From an uncultured Bacilli bacterium (GTDB taxonomy: Bacteria; Bacillota_I; Bacilli_A; RF39; UBA660), in the NCBI GenBank assembly GCA_910586425.1, contig CAJUHL010000077.1, positions 1-7,744 on the forward strand: DNA of 7,744 nucleotides. Direction: 5' to 3'. Below are positions 1 to 6,268 of this stretch, in pieces; the first letter of the stretch is position 1, and every line of letters starts with the position of its first letter. The translations under genes and the position numbers were made by a program. The notes under the pieces are model-generated. The model did not search any database. It was not told the origin of the DNA and worked only from the letters and a program-made list of their open reading frames with translations.

Positions 1-79
1 CCTAGTATACCATTACTAAAGTTTTTTGTGTCTATATATCTATACTAACACCAATTCTTAAACATATAAATTAAATTTT

Positions 80-129
80 TTAAACAAAAAATAATTTTGG
101 ATTATAATTATTTATACCAAAATTATTTT
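80..129 (-). terminator. AT-rich intrinsic terminator of the 155-865 gene
   Basis: Bases 88-100 and 117-129 form a perfect 13-bp inverted repeat around a 16-base loop, with a GG/CC pair at the loop end. Read on the minus strand, the stem is followed by a T-rich run (TTTTTTGTTT). It begins about 26 bases past the stop codon of the minus-strand gene. The stem is AT-rich, as expected in such a low-GC genome. Upstream of it, bases 1-79 hold nothing I can assign. Confidence 0.6.
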
Positions 130-154
130 AATTATAAACAATAATTCTTTAAAG

Positions 155-865
155 TTATCTATGCAATGTAAGAGAATTCTTTAATACTTTTGCTCTTGAA
201 CTAATTTTTATAGCTGATAAATAGGAACCTTCCTGTGTTTCAGAACAAAAATTAACATTTCTATAATTTATATCACATAATTCTTGATATAAAATTTGAA
301 TCCTTTTTAAGTTTTCTTCGCAATCTTTATCACTTAAAGATCCATAAGTTCCGATGAACAATGTTTTACATGAATCAATAAGTTTAAAAAATGGATATAA
401 TTCTTCTTTTGAATAAGGAACTTGAGTCATTAATGTATCTATTTCATCATTAAATATTGGATGGCAATTAGGATTAGTTGCATAATCTTCTTTTGTGGGA
501 TATTTTACAATCACATCACCACCATTACATACTGCAAGTTCTCCAGTAAACACTTCAATTCCACTATCTCTTTTTATAGTTTCTGCAAATGGAGATATTA
601 CTATCGGTTGATGGATTGTATTATTAGCCATTTCAATAGCAATAGTATCATATATTCCTTTTCCAAATTCAGCCATAGTATAAGTTTGAATTTCTTCATC
701 ATTTTCCATATAATCAAATAATTGTACATAACTAGAAGCAGCAACTCTTTTATTAACAATCCAATTTGCAAATAAATCAGAATACTTGTTAAAATTATCA
801 ATCGTATCATTTATACCATATGCTTTTTTAAATTCTTCAAACATTTTTAATAAATATTTATCCAT
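155..865 (-). CDS. Hypothetical cytosolic protein, 236 aa, unknown family
   Basis: I do not recognise this protein. It is a hydrophilic, acidic-looking 236-residue product with no signal peptide and no membrane segment. A longer frame begins at a GTG at 874, but that GTG lies inside the ribosome binding site AAAGGGGTG (872-880). The ATG at 865 sits 8 bases past the GGGG core and is therefore the likely start. The N-terminal half is rich in helix-forming residues. The middle holds a short Cys-Asn-Gly-Gly turn (CNGGDVIVKYP), and a hydrophobic strand-turn segment (TLFIGTYGSLSD) follows near residue 170. The gene is monocistronic: it has its own promoter and its own terminator and is transcribed away from the decayed ApeA-like gene. 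Its position suggests island cargo, but nothing in the protein itself shows a defence role. The gene call is firm; the function is unknown. Confidence 0.85.
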   Translation of the reverse strand: MDKYLLKMFEEFKKAYGINDTIDNFNKYSDLFANWIVNKRVAASSYVQLFDYMENDEEIQTYTMAEFGKGIYDTIAIEMANNTIHQPIVISPFAETIKRDSGIEVFTGELAVCNGGDVIVKYPTKEDYATNPNCHPIFNDEIDTLMTQVPYSKEELYPFFKLIDSCKTLFIGTYGSLSDKDCEENLKRIQILYQELCDINYRNVNFCSETQEGSYLSAIKISSRAKVLKNSLTLHR

Positions 866-891
866 TAAAAACACCCCTTTGTTGGTTATAT

Positions 892-932
892 ATTATACAA
901 TATTTTTATACAATATTTTTCTAAAAAGTCAA
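892..932 (-). promoter_or_regulatory. Sigma-A-type promoter with duplicated -10 box
   Basis: On the minus strand, TTGACT (927-932) is followed after 16 bases by TATAAA (905-910). A second box, TATAAT (892-897), lies 13 bases further on because the sequence is tandemly duplicated there. The first pair has proper -35/-10 spacing. The second box is the better -10 hexamer but has no good -35 at the right distance. Both would give a short 5' leader to the gene starting at 865. Confidence 0.65.
893..920. repeat. 13-bp tandem direct repeat over the -10 region
   Basis: The unit TTATACAATATTT occurs at 893-905 and again, identical, at 906-918, and the period continues two more bases. Read on the minus strand, each unit carries a TATAA-type -10 sequence, so the duplication doubles the -10 box of the promoter for the gene at 155-865. 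Confidence 0.85.
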
Positions 933-1001
933 ATCAACCTTGTATTTGATAATGTTTAAAAAAATTAGAAAAAAATTACAACATATAAAGACTCTTTATA
1001 A

Positions 1002-1021
1002 AGTAGTAAATTAGTAGTAAA
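1002..1021. repeat. 9-bp direct repeat in the intergenic region
   Basis: AGTAGTAAA is present at 1002-1010 and 1013-1021, an exact repeat with an 11-base period, close to one helical turn. It lies between the leftward promoter and the decayed ApeA-like gene. It could be a pair of protein half-sites or chance in AT-rich DNA. Confidence 0.4.
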
Positions 1022-1066
1022 ATAACCTTAAAACTTTACATATATGCCCTAAAATTAAGGCTTTTT

Positions 1067-2487
1067 GTCAAAAAACTAAACTTTTTTAGATAAAAAGATA
1101 CTATTATTGGTGGTAAATGGAATATACTTGGAAAAAACCACGAGGGAGATATTGTTTTTAATAAATCAAATGGAGGCATAGTTTTATCCATTTATTATAA
1201 AGACCAAAGTAATTTTTTGCTTGGGAAAACAAACCATGTTATATCAATGAAATAACTGGAACTTTAAATCAAAAAGTTAAATGCATTTTAACAGATTGTA
1301 AGGTAGTAAAAAGACATTCAGAAGCCTTTGTTAGACATCATATTATTATAGTCGCAAAATCTATCTTTTTTGGAATAAATAATAAGAAAAAAAGCACTAT
1401 TAAATTTAATGAAATGCATTTTAAACTATCAAATGTATTTCAATGGTGCAAATTAAATGGTTTTGAAGAATTATTTGACAACCACGATTATTGGTTAAAT
1501 ATTGCATATAAACCTAAAGAAAAAATATCAATTGATATTGATGAAAATACTACTATTGAATTTGTTCCCGTAATGGGAGCTCACGATGCTAATATGCTTT
1601 TAGAAAAAATTGATATAAGTCAATTTGTTTCAATTTATATTAAAAAGAAAAATGCTACAATATATTCTCACTTTTTTGATGATTTAGAAAAAATAATAAA
1701 TTTAGTTGAACTAGTAACTAATAAAAAAGTTGATATAAGAAAAATTGAATGTTTGAACTATAATAAATTTCATATGATTGGTGATATTAAAGATTATTTC
1801 AAATATGAAATGATGGACTATAGAATGAAAGATAATAATGAGGAATCAGACAACAAAATAGAAATAATGGATTATTTATTTGATTTGCCTGAAATTTACT
1901 CAGAAAACAAACTGAAAAACTGGTTTAATACATATGATAAATATAGAAACATTTATAATCTTTATTTATTGGGAATTAAAAATGATATTCCGATAGAAAT
2001 TCGCTTTAGCAATTTAATACAAGTTATGGAATTACTACACAGTATAAAATTTTCAAGGCTTAAAAAATTTTATAAGCACATTGAAACCAAGTTTATTAAT
2101 AATTTAGAGATTATTGAAGATATTGAAAATAATGATGATCAAAAAGAAAGTTGTTTTATACTTTTAAGAAGTAGAATTATTGATATGTTTATAAATGAAT
2201 TTCAATTAACTATTCGTGCTAATATGATAACAAATATTATCCCATTGTCTAATATTCTTGCAGATAGTAGAAATTACTACACTCACTATAACGATTCTAA
2301 AAGAAATAAATGCGTAGTAAAGGATAATTTAAGATACTGTGTATTAGTACTTGAATATTTAGTTTATTGTTATATTTTAAAAGAACTAGGATTTTCAGTT
2401 GAGTATATAAACGAAAAGAAAAAATATACTTTAGATTACATCATTGGTGAAAATATGATAGAAAAAATAATCGAAAACAAACGATAA
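1067..2487 (+). pseudogene. ApeA-like HEPN anti-phage RNase, N-terminally broken
   Basis: An open frame runs from an ATG at 1414 to 2487 (357 codons), but that ATG has no ribosome binding site and family-like sequence continues upstream. In frame, it reads back to 1213 (including NEITGTLNQKV and ILTDCKVV), and a second frame from 1094 to 1252 gives GGKWNILGKNHEGDIVF, the usual opening of ApeA N-terminal domains. The two frames differ by one base, so a frameshift (one base lost or two gained) lies between 1213 and 1252. In the upstream frame, a TAA at 1091 interrupts KKLNFFR-KDTIIGG. An AAGG at 1057-1060 is placed to serve a start at 1067, where the codon is now GTC. The joined product would be about 470 residues, near the family's usual size. 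The C-terminal HEPN domain is intact, with SRNYYTH giving the catalytic Rx4H motif (R286 and H291 counted from the 1414 ATG). In ApeA systems the HEPN domain is an RNase that triggers abortive infection; here a full-length product is not expected. Confidence 0.75.
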
Positions 2488-2501
2488 CAAGTGTTAAACA
2501 A

Positions 2502-2530
2502 TTGATTAAATACATACATTATGTTAAAAT
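2502..2530 (+). promoter_or_regulatory. Extended -10 promoter downstream of the HEPN remnant
   Basis: TTGATT (2502-2507), a 17-base spacer and TAAAAT (2525-2530) match a sigma-A promoter. A TG at 2522-2523 one base before the -10 box makes it an extended -10. Transcription would start near 2537, just before an inverted repeat, and would read a leader of about 160 bases into the mini-ORF at 2698. Confidence 0.5.
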
Positions 2531-2541
2531 ACTATTAGAGA

Positions 2542-2560
2542 TTGATATTTTATATATCAA
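2542..2560. repeat. Inverted repeat at the predicted transcription start
   Basis: TTGATAT (2542-2548) and ATATCAA (2554-2560) form a perfect 7-bp inverted repeat around 5 bases. It begins about 12 bases after the -10 box, so it could be a repressor operator. An antitoxin-like autoregulator would suit the context, but no intact regulator gene is present. Confidence 0.45.
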
Positions 2561-2582
2561 ATCGTTAAGAAGTGAAAAAGTT

Positions 2583-2657
2583 GTAGATATCTACGCCATT
2601 CGCTCCATTTGAAAACAACCTACGGACTGTAAAAGGTTCGTGAGTTTTTTGTTTTTT
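2583..2657 (+). other. GC-enriched palindromic intergenic block, possible leader RNA and terminator
   Basis: This stretch is clearly richer in G and C than the surrounding non-coding DNA. It starts with a perfect 12-bp palindrome (GTAGATATCTAC, 2583-2594). Further on, AACCT (2617-2621) can pair with AGGTT (2634-2638), or alternatively CTACG (2620-2624) with CGTGAG (2639-2644) with one bulge. Two runs of six T follow, separated by a G (2645-2657), so an intrinsic terminator or attenuator is possible though the stems are short. A short frame reading SLRSEKVVDIYAIRSI ends in TGA at 2610, so the block may instead be the tail of a lost gene. I do not recognise a named riboswitch or RNA family. Confidence 0.35.
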
Positions 2658-2697
2658 AAAAGGCTTTAATTCTCTTTCTAGGAAGGGGACTTTTTTG

Positions 2698-2778
2698 ATG
2701 TTGAAATTTAAAACGATTGAAACATTAAAGCCAAATACTGAAATCTTGGAGGCAACTAAAGATATGGACTTTTTTTAA
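2698..2778 (+). CDS. 26-aa mini-ORF, possible truncated RelB/DinJ-like antitoxin
   Basis: A good ribosome binding site (GGAAGGGGA, 2681-2689) stands 8 bases before an ATG that opens a 26-codon frame closed by TAA after a run of seven T. The segment ETLKPNTEILEATKDMD resembles the start of the C-terminal half of RelB/DinJ-type antitoxins, where a KPNAET-like stretch precedes the toxin-binding tail. That tail is missing here and no toxin gene follows. It may be a degraded antitoxin, the start of a gene cut by deletion, or a small leader peptide. From its end to 2842 I see no further gene and no clear terminator. Confidence 0.3.
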   Translation: MLKFKTIETLKPNTEILEATKDMDFF

Positions 2779-2842
2779 CTTTTAAAATATTATGTCAGTT
2801 TGAAAAATAAAATTGCAAATCATATATCAATTAACATTCATA

Positions 2843-3400
2843 TCATACTACATAGTCTATTAAGTCATTAAATTCAGTATAACCACTTTCAGAATTTAAA
2901 TGACCACCACCAGAAATCATAATTTGATTTTCGGTTATGGTATCAGCAAATTCTTTTTCAACTTCGTATTTAACATATGGATCATTATCGGAATAAAAGC
3001 AAACAATATCATCACAGTAATTTTTAATATCTATCAAATTATCAAAATACATACTCTCATTAACCGCATCATAATCTTCATCGATTCCAAGATAATTATT
3101 GAATCCACAGACGAAAACCAATCTTTTTACTTTTAGTTTATTCTCAACTAGAAATTTACAAATAAAAATAGGTGCGATAGAATGGGCAAAGATAATTGTA
3201 TTTTCATTGATAATATTTGCCTCTACATAAGCCTTTAAAAGTTTAGACCAATTTTCATAATTTTGGTAACCTACTCCTGTTGGAAAATCTGGTGTATAAA
3301 CGTCTAAACTTTTACTCTCAATTTCACTTCTTAGCCATGGAATCCAATTAGAAAATGGACTTCCAAAACTTCCATGAACTAACAGATAGTTATTTTTCAT
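2843..3400 (-). CDS. RBBP9/YdeN-type alpha/beta serine hydrolase
   Basis: This small cytosolic hydrolase has 185 residues, the normal length of the RBBP9/YdeN group. The order of motifs fits: oxyanion loop VHGSFGSP (8-15), nucleophile elbow AHSIA with Ser74, SDNDPYV with Asp140, and GGGHLN with His167, giving a Ser-Asp-His triad. The elbow differs from the usual GHSLG in having Ala at both glycine positions. A longer frame starts at a TTG at 3427, but the ATG at 3400 has a good ribosome binding site (AAAGGAAG) 8 bases upstream and is preferred. It overlaps the end of the permease gene by 11 bases and is the last gene of the seven-gene operon. The substrate is unknown; family members are carboxyl-ester or amide hydrolases. 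No convincing terminator follows. Confidence 0.85.
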   Translation of the reverse strand: MKNNYLLVHGSFGSPFSNWIPWLRSEIESKSLDVYTPDFPTGVGYQNYENWSKLLKAYVEANIINENTIIFAHSIAPIFICKFLVENKLKVKRLVFVCGFNNYLGIDEDYDAVNESMYFDNLIDIKNYCDDIVCFYSDNDPYVKYEVEKEFADTITENQIMISGGGHLNSESGYTEFNDLIDYVV

Positions 3401-4061
3401 AATCTTTTCTTCCTTTCTTTGCTTCAATATTCCATTTTACGATTCCATAGATATTAATTAATAAGTATCCAATAGATACCAATAACATCATCGTAGAACC
3501 TTCCCCTTTATTAATAAAAGTAAGAACCCAAATTCCTAAGTCAATGATATTATTGATTAGCCATATCCACCAAGATTCTTTAAATCTTAATATCATTATA
3601 ATGACACCACATAGATTAATACAATTAGAACTTGCATCTAAGAATGCTAATCTTTGATTGGGAATAAGAGTAAGCAAATATCCAAGTAATAAACTGCCAA
3701 CAATACAAGAAATTGTAATGATAATTGAGTTTTTAAGAGTAAATTCTCGTACTCTAACATTTTTCTCTCCATCTAAATTTTTGTTCCAAGTAATAAAGCC
3801 ATTGATTTGTAAAGGAGCAAAGATAAATAGATAAAAGAAAAATATTCCATATAAATTATTTTTGAATGACACATAACCCATCAATATATAATTGATTAGT
3901 CCTAAAATATAGTTTAATCTTTTACCTTCACTTGCAAAATAAGCACATAATAATCCTGTTAATAATATAGCTCCTCCAACTATGATGTCATGAGAAAGGA
4001 ATCCTGAAATGATTGAAATAAGTGTGCATATGCAAGTAACGATTATATATTTTTTATTCAT
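3390..4061 (-). CDS. pnuC: PnuC-family nicotinamide riboside (or vitamin) transporter
   Basis: This is a 223-residue integral membrane protein composed almost entirely of hydrophobic helices, about seven by eye, which fits the PnuC family length and fold. Family features visible are the early GKRLNYILGLINY segment, the INGFITW stretch, the aromatic ESWWIWLINN followed by DLGIW, and the terminal NIYGIVKW. PnuC proteins take up nicotinamide riboside by facilitated diffusion, with trapping by later phosphorylation; relatives carry thiamine (PnuT) or riboflavin (PnuX). No NadR kinase and no TPP or FMN riboswitch is visible here, so the cargo cannot be fixed from context. Its place inside a tightly coupled enzyme operon suggests it imports the substrate, a precursor or a cofactor source for those enzymes. 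The start has GGGAGATG upstream and overlaps the NTF2-like gene by 8 bases. Confidence 0.85.
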   Translation of the reverse strand: MNKKYIIVTCICTLISIISGFLSHDIIVGGAILLTGLLCAYFASEGKRLNYILGLINYILMGYVSFKNNLYGIFFFYLFIFAPLQINGFITWNKNLDGEKNVRVREFTLKNSIIITISCIVGSLLLGYLLTLIPNQRLAFLDASSNCINLCGVIIMILRFKESWWIWLINNIIDLGIWVLTFINKGEGSTMMLLVSIGYLLINIYGIVKWNIEAKKGRKDYEK

Positions 4062-4401
4062 CTTTCATCTCCCAACTCTTAAAATAAATACACTCTAAAT
4101 TTTCATTAAATTTAATTTCATAGATGCCATCGTAATCTTGATTATTTTGCTTTAAAATCCAATGTGCAATTACTGTATAATGGTCGATTGCTAGAGGTTT
4201 AATTTCTATATACTGAATATTTTCATTTTTAATATGTTGCCATTCTTTATTGATTTCTTCTAAAGTAGTATAAGGCTCCATAAATGGTGTTTCTTGATAA
4301 AATATTGTTTTTGTAAATAATGACACAGCACTTTCTACATCTTTATGAAACCAATATTCTTTTAATTGGTTTAACCATTGTTCTACAAATTGAATACTCA
4401 T
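4054..4401 (-). CDS. SnoaL/NTF2-like small protein
   Basis: The product is a 115-residue soluble protein with the pattern of the NTF2-like/SnoaL superfamily: an N-terminal helix pair (VEQWLNQLKEYWFHKD) followed by the phrase SAVSLFTKTIFYQETPF, then curved strands (IKPLAIDHYTVIAHW, DYDGIYEIKF, IYFKSWEM). Members form a cone with a deep pocket and act as cyclases, isomerases, dehydratases or simple ligand-binding proteins, so the fold does not decide the reaction. Possible polar pocket residues are His and Asp around 88-90 and the Glu/Asp near the C-terminus. The gene begins 3 bases after the MBL gene's stop, with AAGAAGGT inside the end of that gene as its binding site, and overlaps pnuC. The superfamily call is by pattern only. 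Confidence 0.7.
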   Translation of the reverse strand: MSIQFVEQWLNQLKEYWFHKDVESAVSLFTKTIFYQETPFMEPYTTLEEINKEWQHIKNENIQYIEIKPLAIDHYTVIAHWILKQNNQDYDGIYEIKFNENLECIYFKSWEMKDE

Positions 4402-4404
4402 ATC

Positions 4405-5217
4405 TTACCTTCTTTTCACAAATTGAATTTCTTCTAAATCATTTGGAACAATTACATTTCCATGAAATACACTTTGTGCTTCTTGCATATATAGTTTTTT
4501 TCTATCATTACCATGTGATTCTTCGGTATGGTAAAGGATTATATTTTTTACATCTAAACCATTCATCATATTCGCAACACTTAAGGCTGTTGAATGATTT
4601 TTTTCATACGCATGAAATATACTTTCCTCTTTATCCAAACAAAATGCTTCATGTGGAACATAGTCAGCACCCTTAATTCTATCGTTTAATTTAGGATTTA
4701 AAGTTTCATCTCCTAAAAAGATAAATTGATGTCCATCAAGATTACATTCAAAGCCAAATTGTTTAGTTCCTTTTGCGAGGATATCAAAGAACTCATATTC
4801 GACACCATTTACAATATGCTTATCACAATCATTTAATACAACAAAATTAACTGTTTTATAAATTGCTTCTAATGATTTAGGCGACAATATATAACCTGAT
4901 ACTCCTTTTATAGTTTCATATACAACATCATTGCAGTAGATGTTTATTTTTTCTGTGATTTCTCCATGCCTTATCATTCCTCCTAGTTTTTTAAACATCC
5001 ATATTAGCCCTAAAATATGATCTGTATGACTATGAGAGATAAATATATTCTTTATATATTCTAACAGAATATCAATTTGTTTCAATCTCTTGATAATTTC
5101 TATACTACCACCTGTATCAATTAAAAACACACCTCTCTCATTTTGAATGACAAAACAAGTGTTATATAGATTCATTGTTCCACCATTGCCTGTTCCCAAC
5201 ATTGTTATTTTTGCCAT
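4405..5217 (-). CDS. Metallo-beta-lactamase-fold hydrolase, RNase Z/AtsA-like
   Basis: A 270-residue cytosolic protein starting with the strand-turn MLGTGNGG typical of RNase Z-like MBL proteins. The metal-binding signature HSHTDH is at 62-67, the bridging Asp is in FLGDET (D170), and a further His lies in LYHTEES (H230). HSTA at 208-211 also matches the RNase Z/arylsulfatase-like branch. The His ligand usually found between these blocks (in the strand before QFGF) is not evident: the aligned stretch reads DILAKGTKQFGF. The long exosite of true tRNase Z is not seen, and genuine rnz genes seldom sit in such operons, so a small-molecule ester, lactone or phosphodiester hydrolase is more likely. 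A strong AAGGAGG lies 8 bases before the ATG. There is a 29-base gap after the cupin gene. Confidence 0.85.
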   Translation of the reverse strand: MAKITMLGTGNGGTMNLYNTCFVIQNERGVFLIDTGGSIEIIKRLKQIDILLEYIKNIFISHSHTDHILGLIWMFKKLGGMIRHGEITEKINIYCNDVVYETIKGVSGYILSPKSLEAIYKTVNFVVLNDCDKHIVNGVEYEFFDILAKGTKQFGFECNLDGHQFIFLGDETLNPKLNDRIKGADYVPHEAFCLDKEESIFHAYEKNHSTALSVANMMNGLDVKNIILYHTEESHGNDRKKLYMQEAQSVFHGNVIVPNDLEEIQFVKRR

Positions 5218-5246
5218 TTGTTACTCCTCCTTTTAACTATCATTCT

Positions 5247-5591
5247 TCAATCTACATACTTATGTTGTTGACTAGTCCAAGCAGGTGTACATGGAACCGC
5301 TGCTTCAAAATTACCATCAAAAGCATAACATTCATTTTTATCAATAATGATTACATCTCCTTGATTAAATTCAATTTGCTCATTGCTATCTTTACTATGT
5401 AGAGTTCCTTTACCATTGATGATATACAATAACTCTTTACAACCTGTATTTAGCTGAAAACCTACTTTTGGACTTCTACTATTTATTTTGATTACTGCAA
5501 AATTAATATCTTTATCAGATGATGGATAATCCATTCCAGAGTATCCATCTCCACTATAGGATTCTGCCTGTTCCTTTTTTATAAATTCCAT
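5247..5591 (-). CDS. Small single-domain cupin protein
   Basis: The 114-residue product has one conserved cupin beta-barrel: motif 1 around CKELLYIINGKGTL (51-64) and motif 2 around FNQGDVIIIDKNECYAF (75-91). The usual metal-binding His pair of motif 1 is absent (only Glu53 stays), and the motif 2 His position is Tyr89. The tail TPAWTSQQHK (102-111) is a Pro-Trp segment often seen in small cupins. A longer frame starts at a TTG at 5615, but the ATG at 5591 follows a good AGGGTGAT site and leaves a 10-base gap to the preceding SDR gene, so it is preferred. It may be a metal-free isomerase, epimerase or sugar/acid-binding protein; the reaction cannot be told. Confidence 0.8.
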   Translation of the reverse strand: MEFIKKEQAESYSGDGYSGMDYPSSDKDINFAVIKINSRSPKVGFQLNTGCKELLYIINGKGTLHSKDSNEQIEFNQGDVIIIDKNECYAFDGNFEAAVPCTPAWTSQQHKYVD

Positions 5592-5601
5592 CTTTATCAC
5601 C

Positions 5602-6267
5602 CTAATTTCTTTCAATAATTATATCTGCCACGCTTAAATTTAATTCACTGAATATATTATCACAAATCACTTTCGCAACTTCAGTTGGATTCATAAATGT
5701 ATTTTGTTTTTCTGCTGTAACATAATCCCTACTATTCTTATAAAAATTTGTATTAATTCCACCTGGATATACACCAATAATTTTTACCGATGTTCCTTTA
5801 TATGCTACTTTTAAACTTTCTGTGTATCCCTTTTCTCCCCATTTGGTTGCACAATATACGCTTTCTTGTTTGTTACCTCTTAAAGCTGCTGATGACATAA
5901 TATTTACTATTTTTAAATCCTGATCTTTTTTTCTTAACACATTAGAGGAACATAGTATCATTCCATAAAGTCCTTTAAAACATTTATCAATATCAGTTTT
6001 GTTATATGCTGATGGTAGTTTAAAAGATGGTTCTCCTGCATTATTGATTAAATATTTTATATTTCCTAATTGAGATACTTTTTCAATTGCATTTTCAACA
6101 AATTTTTCATTTGAAACATCTCCAATAAACTCTACATAGTTTTCATTTTGTATGAAAGATTCTTCTTTATCTAAATTACAAATAATTAGATTCTTGTCTA
6201 ATGAATACTCAACAATGGCTTTTCCTAACCCATTAGATCCACCTGTTATGATAAGAATATCATTCAT
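5602..6267 (-). CDS. Short-chain dehydrogenase/reductase (SDR)
   Basis: A 221-residue classical-type SDR with a Rossmann fold. Visible motifs are the cofactor loop TGGSNGLG (8-15), GDV (49-51, adenine-side Asp), NNAG (75-78), Ser125 or Ser126 in MSSAALRG, YCATK with Tyr138 and Lys142, and PGG at the nicotinamide side. An Asp at the end of the second strand (CNLD, residue 33) favours NAD over NADP. The helix Asn of the classical catalytic tetrad appears to be Gly99 (FKGLYG in place of the usual NLYG pattern). The protein is slightly shorter than the usual 240-250 residues. The gene starts one base after the hydroxyacid dehydrogenase stop, with AAGGAGAT upstream. It probably oxidises or reduces the same intermediate series as its neighbours. 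Confidence 0.88.
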   Translation of the reverse strand: MNDILIITGGSNGLGKAIVEYSLDKNLIICNLDKEESFIQNENYVEFIGDVSNEKFVENAIEKVSQLGNIKYLINNAGEPSFKLPSAYNKTDIDKCFKGLYGMILCSSNVLRKKDQDLKIVNIMSSAALRGNKQESVYCATKWGEKGYTESLKVAYKGTSVKIIGVYPGGINTNFYKNSRDYVTAEKQNTFMNPTEVAKVICDNIFSELNLSVADIIIERN

Positions 6268-6268
6268 T

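Noticed and set aside
461..721. Plus-strand open frame of 86 codons inside the 155-865 gene
   Set aside because: It lies opposite a well-supported gene with its own promoter and binding site, and its Phe/Ser/Ile-rich translation is typical of antisense to AT-rich coding sequence.
1..1090. CRISPR array or insertion-sequence ends among the AT-rich repeats
   Set aside because: The repeats are short and tandem or isolated, with no regular spacers, no transposase frame and no matching terminal inverted repeats.
1065..1093. Promoter TTGTCA with AGATAA at 17 bases
   Set aside because: The -10 is a poor match and it would lie inside the decayed coding region; other weak boxes near 976-1002 are no better, so no promoter for the ApeA-like gene is called.
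1414..2487. Treating the ATG at 1414 as a true start of an intact 357-residue protein
   Set aside because: No ribosome binding site precedes it, the frame continues upstream with family-like sequence, and the full family length needs the upstream part.
2900..3136. Plus-strand open frame of 78 codons inside the serine hydrolase gene
   Set aside because: It overlaps the catalytic region of a clear hydrolase on the other strand, and the Ile/Asn/Phe-rich product is a shadow.
4320..4676. Plus-strand open frame of 118 codons across the NTF2-like and MBL genes
   Set aside because: It is antisense to two genes with clear family motifs and has a His/Tyr/Leu-rich composition without recognisable domain or binding site.
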